Of a stretch of 40,518 nt of DNA, positions 1 through 4,818 are shown piece after piece (within the stretch, counting starts at the first letter, position 1; each line of letters opens with the position of its first letter). This DNA is from a virus: positions 1 to 40,518 of IMG/VR virus record IMGVR_UViG_3300036791_001168. One strand, written 5' to 3'. A model generated the notes under the pieces. It was not told the DNA's origin. It did not search any database and was given only the letters and a program-made list of their open reading frames with translations. A program made the translations under genes and the position numbers.

Positions 1-68
1 GGGGCATCATCGACAAGCCGGCCGACAAACCGCCGGATGCCAAGCCGCCGGTAGCTACCCCGAAATAA
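1..68 (+). CDS. 3' end of Gly/Pro-rich repeat protein (second copy of 40392-40459)
   Basis: This is the C-terminal tail, ending KPPVATPK and a TAA at 66-68, of the protein whose complete reading is at 39677-40459. It appears here only because the circular contig is cut with a 127-base overlap. It is not a separate gene. Confidence 0.85.
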   Translation, partial: GIIDKPADKPPDAKPPVATPK

Positions 69-127
69 AGCTTCCCTCTTGGGGGAGGGGAAGGGGGCTG
101 GTGGGTTTCCATCTACCTGCTGGCCCC
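1..127. repeat. Terminal redundancy of a circular contig
   Basis: Bases 1-127 are identical to 40392-40518, by direct reading of both ends. The length equals 127, the usual largest k-mer of short-read assemblers, so this is most simply an assembly overlap of a circular (or circularly permuted) genome rather than a biological direct terminal repeat. The repeat contains the last 22 codons of the Gly/Pro-rich gene, a hairpin-like CTTCCC/GGGAAG element at 71-93 and the start of the leader of the gene at 149. Confidence 0.93.
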
Positions 128-148
128 CCAATTCAGGAGATTTGAATC

Positions 149-616
149 ATGAGACTGAGAGCCAAAGTAGAGCTGGTATATGCGGCAAAGGTCTGGCCGC
201 CCGGTTCACTCTTCGACGCGCCCGAATCGTACGGCCGGCAATTGATCAGCCGCGACGAAGCGGAACCCTTCAACCTCGAGGACCCCTCGACGCGCACGCT
301 GGCGGATGCGATCGAGAACCTGCAGCCGCCGCCGCCGGTTGAGTCCTCCGTATCTCTCAGCCCTACCGGTGCGATACCGGCCGCAGCCGGTGGATCGGAC
401 CTCTTCCGGGTGAACATGACAGGTGAGGGGATGTGGGCCGCAACCACCGACACCCCGTGGATCACGATCGATTCTCCCACCACGCCGCAGACGCAAAGCG
501 GGGACGTGCATTACACCGTGGCCCCCAATTTCGATCCGGCCGTCCGTGCCGCGGATATCACGGTCAACTCCGAAGCCTTCACGGTGACCCAGGCCGCGTC
601 TTCCTTCCTTCCATGA
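149..616 (+). CDS. Hypothetical virion-region protein with BACON-like C-terminal domain
   Basis: 155 aa. The N-terminal half is charged and unrecognised; a PPPP hinge near residue 58 precedes an all-beta C-terminal region (about residues 75-150) with the pattern W-x-A-x-T-x(3)-W-I-T-I, then G-x-V-x-Y-T-V-A-x-N and a final F-T-V-T-Q-A. That pattern is the signature of BACON/Ig-like modules, which are linked to mucin or carbohydrate adhesion and are very common in Acidobacteriota and Bacteroidota proteins. AGGAG lies nine bases before the ATG. Its stop overlaps the next start (ATGA at 613). Sitting just after the terminase and Gly/Pro genes, it may be a head decoration or host-attachment protein; that role is an inference. 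The domain call rests on motif recognition only. Confidence 0.75.
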   Translation: MRLRAKVELVYAAKVWPPGSLFDAPESYGRQLISRDEAEPFNLEDPSTRTLADAIENLQPPPPVESSVSLSPTGAIPAAAGGSDLFRVNMTGEGMWAATTDTPWITIDSPTTPQTQSGDVHYTVAPNFDPAVRAADITVNSEAFTVTQAASSFLP

Positions 617-786
617 TGACGATGGGAGAGCACATCCAGTCGAAGACCAACGTGGAGTGCCCTATCTGCGGAGGCCACGGCTGGGTCTGCGAGGCTCACC
701 CGGACAGGCCTTGGGAGAGCGGGAGTGCGCGGGACTGCGGCTGTGGCGCGCCTGGCATGCCCTGTCGCTGCACCGGGATCGAATGA
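613..786 (+). CDS. Small cysteine-rich zinc-finger-like protein
   Basis: 57 aa. It contains CPICGGHGWVC, then a short acidic/Trp stretch (HPDRPW) and CGCGAPGMPCRC, giving at least two CxxC-type pairs that look like metal ligands. The pattern CGGxGWVCExHPDxPW...CGCGAPGxPC is one I recognise from many phage and proteobacterial small proteins of unknown function. The start overlaps the preceding stop, and its own stop overlaps the methyltransferase ATG at 783, so it is translationally coupled on both sides. Function unknown. Confidence 0.75.
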   Translation: MMTMGEHIQSKTNVECPICGGHGWVCEAHPDRPWESGSARDCGCGAPGMPCRCTGIE

Positions 787-2441
787 CCTACGGTTCGCTG
801 TTCACCGGAATAGGGGGCGTGGATCTCGGCCTGGACAGGGCCGGGATGGAGTGCCGGTGGCAGGTAGAGATCGATGACTACTGCGTGAAGGTCCTGAAGA
901 AGCACTGGCCGGATGTAAAACGGTATGGCGACATCACCAAGGTCAACGGAACAGAGCTGGAGCCCGTCGATGTTATCTGCGGCGGCTTCCCCTGCCAGGA
1001 CCTCTCACAGGCCGGGAAGCGAGTCGGCATCGAGGGAACTCGCTCGGGCCTGTGGTTTGAGTACGCCCGTCTGGTTCGGGAACTTCGACCTCGATACGTG
1101 CTCATTGAGAACGTCCCAGGCCTCCTTGTTTTCGACGCAATGCGAAGAGTTGTCGGAGAACTGGCCCGACTCGGGTATGTGGGATGCTGGCGCAGTCTAC
1201 GAGCTTCAGAGTTCGGAGCCAGTCACTTGCGAAAGCGAGTCTTCATTGTGGCCTACCGCGACGGGGCAGGACTCGAAACACGCGACGAACTCGCCGGCCC
1301 AGGAAGCACGGCATCTGGGCAACCTCGTAGTCGAAGCACTGCGCTGGCCTACTGCCCAGACAACGGACGCGGCATCAGCGGCGCGGCACACAACGACGAC
1401 GGGCGTGATGCACTCAGGAACATCACTAACGGACGCGACCCGCATGTGGCCCACGGCACGGTCAGAGGACTCGGAGAGTTGTGGCAACCACCCTGGAGCG
1501 ACGGACTCCCTGACGGGAGCGACGAGGAACTGGCCCACACCGGGATCGCTGGAGGGGGGCGGCGGGAAGAGCACGCACCCGGAGAGCGGCGGGGAGAGCT
1601 TCGCGACGGCGGTGAAGAACTGGCCCACGCCTCAACAGCACGACAAGCAGGGCAGCAAGACTCCAGAGCAGATAGCGGCGATGAGGGAGAAGAACGGCGC
1701 AGGCGTATCGAACCTGAACGAGGTAGCGGAATACTGGCCCACACCAAACGTGCCGAACGGGGGCAGGACAACGAGCACCAGCAACTACGCGGAGGACGGG
1801 AGCAAGCGCCAGATCGAATTGGGAGCGATAGCGGCGATCTGGCGGACGCCGAACGCCAACATGATCGAGCCGAAGAGTTCCGTAGTAAAGCTGGAGGGCC
1901 GGAAGCCGAGCGATCCGCAGGTCGGGCTGGCCGATCAGGTGGACAACTGGCAGACACCGGGAACAGACTCCTTCCGCAGCAGGGGAGGGGACCGCAAGGA
2001 CGAGATGGGCCTGGATCAGCAGGCGCGGATGTTCTGGGGAACACCGCAGGCTCACGAGAGGACCTTCGACCCACGGGATGTGGATCACGGAGTTCAGCTA
2101 GCGAACCAGGTGGACAACTGGAAGACGCCTACTGCGCGGGACTGGAAATCAGAGACGGGAATGGATGCAGCAGACTACAGATACCGTCTCTCGCAGCAGG
2201 TTTACCTGCTTTCGCACCAGGACCCAGTGATCCCCGATGGCCCACCATCCTCAGAGAGCGCCCAGACCTCGCACCGGCGGTTGAATCCCAGATTCGTAGA
2301 GTGGCTGATGGGATTCCCGATCAGTTGGACAGAGCTATGTCCAACCGCACCAAAAGACTCGGCAGACTCGGCAATGCCGTCGTCCCGGACTGCGCGGAGT
2401 GGATCGGCCAAAAGATCCTCGAGTTCGAAGGCCTGAGATGA
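783..2441 (+). CDS. DNA (cytosine-5-)-methyltransferase, Dcm family
   Basis: 552 aa. It would transfer a methyl group from S-adenosylmethionine to C5 of cytosine in DNA, probably protecting phage DNA from host restriction. Motif I FTGIGGVDLG (residues 7-16), motif IV GGFPCQDLS with catalytic Cys71, motif VI ENVPG (109-113), motif VIII LRKRVFIVA (149-157) and motif X LGNAVVP near 529-535 are all present, with RRVADGIP just before it, so the catalytic core is complete in this frame. ATG 783 is chosen because it overlaps the previous stop and starts the conserved core. Residues about 160-500 are odd: low-complexity, Arg/Glu/Gly-rich, with recurring LAHT/LADA/LADT units and poor GC3 (about 53% in a 68-codon hand tally at 1531-1734), where the conserved target-recognition domain should be. 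The +1 frame of the same DNA is better coding sequence there; see the nested gene. Confidence 0.88.
   Translation: MTYGSLFTGIGGVDLGLDRAGMECRWQVEIDDYCVKVLKKHWPDVKRYGDITKVNGTELEPVDVICGGFPCQDLSQAGKRVGIEGTRSGLWFEYARLVRELRPRYVLIENVPGLLVFDAMRRVVGELARLGYVGCWRSLRASEFGASHLRKRVFIVAYRDGAGLETRDELAGPGSTASGQPRSRSTALAYCPDNGRGISGAAHNDDGRDALRNITNGRDPHVAHGTVRGLGELWQPPWSDGLPDGSDEELAHTGIAGGGRREEHAPGERRGELRDGGEELAHASTARQAGQQDSRADSGDEGEERRRRIEPERGSGILAHTKRAERGQDNEHQQLRGGREQAPDRIGSDSGDLADAERQHDRAEEFRSKAGGPEAERSAGRAGRSGGQLADTGNRLLPQQGRGPQGRDGPGSAGADVLGNTAGSREDLRPTGCGSRSSASEPGGQLEDAYCAGLEIRDGNGCSRLQIPSLAAGLPAFAPGPSDPRWPTILRERPDLAPAVESQIRRVADGIPDQLDRAMSNRTKRLGRLGNAVVPDCAEWIGQKILEFEGLR
1057..2436 (+). CDS. Nested out-of-frame gene: W-P-T-P repeat protein overprinting the Dcm gene
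   Basis: The frame one base downstream of the methyltransferase is open from 925 to the TGA at 2434-2436. From about 1057 (TTG; ATGs lie at 925 and 970) it reads a protein of a type I recognise in phage genomes: DLDTCSLRTSQASLF, then ENWPDSGMW, ten W-[PRQKG]-T-[PA] repeats, and C-terminal LNPRFVEWLMGFPISWTEL. In a 68-codon hand tally at 1531-1734 its GC3 is 84% against 53% for the Dcm frame, so codon usage favours this frame in the middle. After about 2330 it becomes Ser/Ala/Lys-rich and the Dcm frame again looks better. The true start is uncertain; a +1 frameshift from the Dcm frame is an alternative to internal initiation. Function unknown, possibly linked to DNA recognition by the methyltransferase. 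Confidence 0.6.
   Translation: MSTPVWFGNFDLDTCSLRTSQASLFSTQCEELSENWPDSGMWDAGAVYELQSSEPVTCESESSLWPTATGQDSKHATNSPAQEARHLGNLVVEALRWPTAQTTDAASAARHTTTTGVMHSGTSLTDATRMWPTARSEDSESCGNHPGATDSLTGATRNWPTPGSLEGGGGKSTHPESGGESFATAVKNWPTPQQHDKQGSKTPEQIAAMREKNGAGVSNLNEVAEYWPTPNVPNGGRTTSTSNYAEDGSKRQIELGAIAAIWRTPNANMIEPKSSVVKLEGRKPSDPQVGLADQVDNWQTPGTDSFRSRGGDRKDEMGLDQQARMFWGTPQAHERTFDPRDVDHGVQLANQVDNWKTPTARDWKSETGMDAADYRYRLSQQVYLLSHQDPVIPDGPPSSESAQTSHRRLNPRFVEWLMGFPISWTELCPTAPKDSADSAMPSSRTARSGSAKRSSSSKA
1249..2135 (+). repeat. Ten degenerate TGGCCnAC-type repeats read as W-P-T-P and L-A-H/D-T
   Basis: A degenerate unit built around TGG-CCC-AC recurs ten times between the first (WPTATG, TGG at 1249) and the last (WKTPTARD, TGG at 2119). 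In the nested frame it gives WPTA, WPTA, WPTA, WPTP, WPTP, WPTP, WRTP, WQTP, WGTP and WKTP; in the methyltransferase frame the same bases give VAY, LAY, VAH, LAHT, LAHA, LAHT, LADA, LADT, LGNT and LEDA. The intervals are irregular, so it is a peptide-level repeat and not a DNA tandem repeat. Confidence 0.7.
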
Positions 2442-2608
2442 ACGAAAACGCGAGAGATCCCGCGGAGCTCCTGAAGAAACACTTCACCACCCTGGTGGAC
2501 CCGGACGCGCCTCTCGAGCCCCGCTATGCGATGAGCAACCGAAACCGCGCCCGTCTGGAGAAGCTCCAGCGCAAGGTGCGGGAGCTGAGAGGTCAAACCA
2601 ATGGCTGA
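2438..2608 (+). CDS. Small charged hypothetical protein
   Basis: 56 aa, starting MNENARDPAELLKKHF. It is rich in Arg, Lys and Leu with a predicted helical C-terminus (NRNRARLEKLQRKVRELRG). The ATG overlaps the methyltransferase stop (ATGA). Its end overlaps the next gene by eight bases in the sequence ATGGCTGA. I recognise no family; a small DNA- or protein-binding helix is possible. Confidence 0.65.
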   Translation: MNENARDPAELLKKHFTTLVDPDAPLEPRYAMSNRNRARLEKLQRKVRELRGQTNG

Positions 2609-3170
2609 ACCGAATATTCGCGACTGGCTTGAAAGTCAGGCTATAGGCAACATCATGCTGTTGGATGAGAAGTTCGACAGCTCTTTTATGGGCTACCTTT
2701 ATTTCCCGGGGCAAAGCCATGTCGCGTTGTACGACGCCGCTGGATGCCTTTCTACTCTTATCCAAGACGGGTTGAATGATAGCGAAGCAGGCTCGCTCTT
2801 CATGGCTTTGCAGGCATGCGATGTTCCAGGCTCCCCACGTTTTCTGTTTCGACCCGGGGGTGCAGAGGTTCGTTCGATTCGGGCAGCACACAGAGAAGGG
2901 CCCCCGGACACTGATGAGATTCTGCTCGGAGAGGTTCTGAACGGGACCAAGGACTTCGCCACGGTGGCCGCGCAGTTCTCGGCAGAGGACTTCCAGAGAC
3001 CGGAGCACAGGCGAATATTCACACGCATGGCGGAACTACACGGGCGCGGGGAACCCATCAACCGGATATTCGTCGCCAACGAGTTGATGAAGTACAACGA
3101 GCTGGAAGCGTGCGGCGGACTCTCATACCTTTGTGGACTGGGCGATTTCGAGGAGGTCACCAATGGCTGA
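2601..3170 (+). CDS. Protein with stand-alone DnaB N-terminal-like domain
   Basis: 189 aa. Residues about 103-182 (TDEILLGEVLNG, then FSAEDFQRPEHRRIFTRM, HGRGEPINRIFVANEL, LEACGGLSYL) match the pattern of the DnaB helicase N-terminal domain, which in DnaB makes the dimer/trimer collar and binds primase. The first ~85 residues (ending near FLFRPGG) are unrecognised and no RecA-type ATPase domain follows: the frame stops at 3170 and the next genes are unrelated. It could be a helicase-loading or helicase-inhibiting decoy that interacts with host DnaB or primase (inference). Located in the late cluster, far from the replication genes at 35-36 kb, which is unusual. Family assignment is by motif order only. 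Confidence 0.7.
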   Translation: MAEPNIRDWLESQAIGNIMLLDEKFDSSFMGYLYFPGQSHVALYDAAGCLSTLIQDGLNDSEAGSLFMALQACDVPGSPRFLFRPGGAEVRSIRAAHREGPPDTDEILLGEVLNGTKDFATVAAQFSAEDFQRPEHRRIFTRMAELHGRGEPINRIFVANELMKYNELEACGGLSYLCGLGDFEEVTNG

Positions 3171-3369
3171 ACTGAAGGCGCGCACGCGCAATAAATTACC
3201 GGCGAGTACATTTGGGCTGCCCGGCGAGCGCAAGTACCCGATGCCCGATCGTTCTCACGCCGGCAACGCGAAGGCCCGGGCCACCCAACAGGTGAAGGCC
3301 GGCAACCTGTCGCCGGCCGCGGCGGCACGGATCCGCAAAAAGGCGGACCAGATTTTGGACAGGGAATGA
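3163..3369 (+). CDS. Small conserved phage protein, DUF6582-like
   Basis: 68 aa. Contains LPASTFGLPGERKYPMPDRS followed by a helical tail rich in Ala, Lys and Arg. The LPxxxFxLPGERKYPxxDxxHAxNAxAR pattern recurs in many phage and prophage small proteins, often next to capsid or portal genes. The ATG overlaps the previous stop in the same eight-base arrangement as at 2601. Role unknown, probably virion assembly. Confidence 0.7.
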   Translation: MAELKARTRNKLPASTFGLPGERKYPMPDRSHAGNAKARATQQVKAGNLSPAAAARIRKKADQILDRE

Positions 3370-3370
3370 A

Positions 3371-3640
3371 ATGGCAAAACCAAAATTGTCAGGTATCTCG
3401 ATCCGCCGCAACCCAAAGGGCGGGCACACGGTAACGCACGAGTATGCGGCCGCTCCCAGCTTCACGGCCGGTAAGAACGGCGGGATGGGGATGGACAAGC
3501 AACCGGCCGAGACGCACAACTTTGCTGCCGGCGAGGACAGCGGGCTACTCAGTCACATCGCGTCCGCGCTATCGCTCAAGGGAATGCAGAAGGGACCCGC
3601 CACCGCGGCGCCGGCCATGAGAGGGATGCCGGAGGAGTAG
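3371..3640 (+). CDS. Small conserved phage hypothetical protein
   Basis: 89 aa. Contains a short beta-like stretch (ISIRRNPKGGHTVTHEY) and a polar Gly/Ala/His segment before an amphipathic C-terminus. Proteins with RRxxxGGxxVxHxY near a portal gene occur in other podoviruses, but I cannot name a function. Its TAG overlaps the GTG of the next gene by one base. Confidence 0.65.
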   Translation: MAKPKLSGISIRRNPKGGHTVTHEYAAAPSFTAGKNGGMGMDKQPAETHNFAAGEDSGLLSHIASALSLKGMQKGPATAAPAMRGMPEE

Positions 3641-4149
3641 TGGCTCGCAAGGCTGGGGAGGCCAACGCGATCAACCGTGTGCTCAAGGCGCGCGGTCTGC
3701 CAGGTCTCGAGGAGTCCGGAGCGGTGGCCGCGCTTGCCTTCCTGGTGGAGGACCACAAGCACTTCATGGAGCTCCTGCGGGCCTGCGAACCGTCACTGCG
3801 GCGCGACATGTACGAGGCCATGAGCCCCCATCTGCGCTTTGTGGCATTTCCCCTCGAGACCTATGTCATTGCCGCGAAGGAGCACGCGGAGGCCGCCCAG
3901 TTGCCGGTGACGGACAAGTACGGGTTCCTGCAGCCGTACTCGATGCCGGAAGTGAGGATGGCTCCGATCAAGGTCACGGAGCTGTGGGCCCGGTGCTCGA
4001 AATGTCCCAAAGAGACCATCTTCGTGGGCACGAGCCAGGCCGATGTGATCTACACCATGCGGAGCGCAGGGTGGGCATACGACGAGACCGAGGCGCGCGC
4101 ACACATCTGTCCGGATTGCCTGGAGGTGGAGGAAGCAAATGCCGAGTGA
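3640..4149 (+). CDS. Hypothetical protein with C-terminal zinc-ribbon-like cysteines
   Basis: 169 aa with a GTG start overlapping the previous TAG. The first ~110 residues look helical. The C-terminal part has CSKCPKETIF at about residues 120-129 and CPDCLEVEE at about 156-164, two CxxC pairs 36 residues apart, as in zinc ribbons. It overlaps the next small gene by eleven bases. Function unknown; an early morphogenesis-block gene upstream of the portal. Confidence 0.65.
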   Translation: MARKAGEANAINRVLKARGLPGLEESGAVAALAFLVEDHKHFMELLRACEPSLRRDMYEAMSPHLRFVAFPLETYVIAAKEHAEAAQLPVTDKYGFLQPYSMPEVRMAPIKVTELWARCSKCPKETIFVGTSQADVIYTMRSAGWAYDETEARAHICPDCLEVEEANAE

Positions 4150-4315
4150 CGCAGAGATCAGGGCCGCGCAAGACGAAGACCGGAGGGAGCACATCAAGAT
4201 GATGGCCGCCTTTATCGCGGGTGGCATGTGCGCGCAGGGCTGCTCCGATCCGATCGTAATTGCGACGGATGCCGTACGGATCGCGGAGAAGATCTGCAAG
4301 TTGGTGGACGGATGA
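4139..4315 (+). CDS. Small hypothetical protein
   Basis: 58 aa, beginning MPSDAEIRAAQDEDRREH, then a mildly hydrophobic segment (MMAAFIAGGMCAQGC) and ending KLVDG. It overlaps the gene before it by eleven bases and the next one by ATGA. Codon use matches its neighbours. It resembles the short AEKIxxLV-type proteins common in phage operons; function unknown. Confidence 0.6.
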   Translation: MPSDAEIRAAQDEDRREHIKMMAAFIAGGMCAQGCSDPIVIATDAVRIAEKICKLVDG

Positions 4316-4497
4316 GTAGGCCCCTCACGATGCGCGAGCTATCCGACCTGAGGGTGATGCATAGCCGCGCCACGCACCTCTCGCAGCGGATCCGCAAGGG
4401 GTGGGAGGTCCGCGACGAGACCGAACCGAACGGCCGGCGCCTGCTGACGGACGGGGAAATTGAGGAGATCACGCGGCCGGCCGCGGTCTCAAAGTGA
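4312..4497 (+). CDS. Small hypothetical protein
   Basis: 61 aa. The ATG at 4312 overlaps the preceding TGA, which fixes the start. Sequence is charged and helical (MRELSDLRVMHSRATHLSQR ...), with no cysteines and no membrane segment. Function unknown. Confidence 0.6.
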   Translation: MSRPLTMRELSDLRVMHSRATHLSQRIRKGWEVRDETEPNGRRLLTDGEIEEITRPAAVSK

Positions 4498-4503
4498 AGG
4501 GAT

Positions 4504-4818
4504 ATGACCAGAAACCCGGAAAAGATGGATAAGCAGGAAGATGCGCGAGTTGAGGCCATGAGGCATGAGGCCAAGTCGCGGCCTCACCTTACAGCCTCCA
4601 ACGCCAGGCAGTCCAGGCGAAACAGCACATTCCAATTTCTGCCTCGCACGTTAGGGTTTTCCTCTCCCGCCGCGGTGGCCGATATCATCCGCAGAAAGAT
4701 CATAGCCAGGGAGAATGCCGCGGCCCTCCAAGACCCGGGGGTATGCCATGTGAAGAACGGGAAGCCGTTAACTGAGTACGGAGCAAAGTTACTAGGGGTT
4801 GAGTGGCCGGTCAAATGA
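4504..4818 (+). CDS. Hypothetical protein preceding the portal
   Basis: 104 aa, strongly basic in the middle (NARQSRRNSTFQF), with a helical stretch (AAVADIIRRKIIARENAAAL) and a C-terminus containing LTEYGAKLLGVEWP. The stop overlaps the portal ATG at 4815 (ATGA), so it is probably coupled to portal translation. No family recognised. Confidence 0.6.
   Translation: MTRNPEKMDKQEDARVEAMRHEAKSRPHLTASNARQSRRNSTFQFLPRTLGFSSPAAVADIIRRKIIARENAAALQDPGVCHVKNGKPLTEYGAKLLGVEWPVK

Noticed and set aside
71-93. CTTCCC/GGGAAG hairpin after the Gly/Pro gene as a terminator
   Set aside because: Stem has a bulge and no T-run follows on either strand; kept only as a note in the terminal repeat.
1-127. Biological direct terminal repeat (as in T7-like phages)
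   Set aside because: The repeat is exactly 127 bp, a standard assembler k-mer, and lies at the end of a gene in a circularly closed map; circular permutation with headful packaging also fits P22-like terminases.
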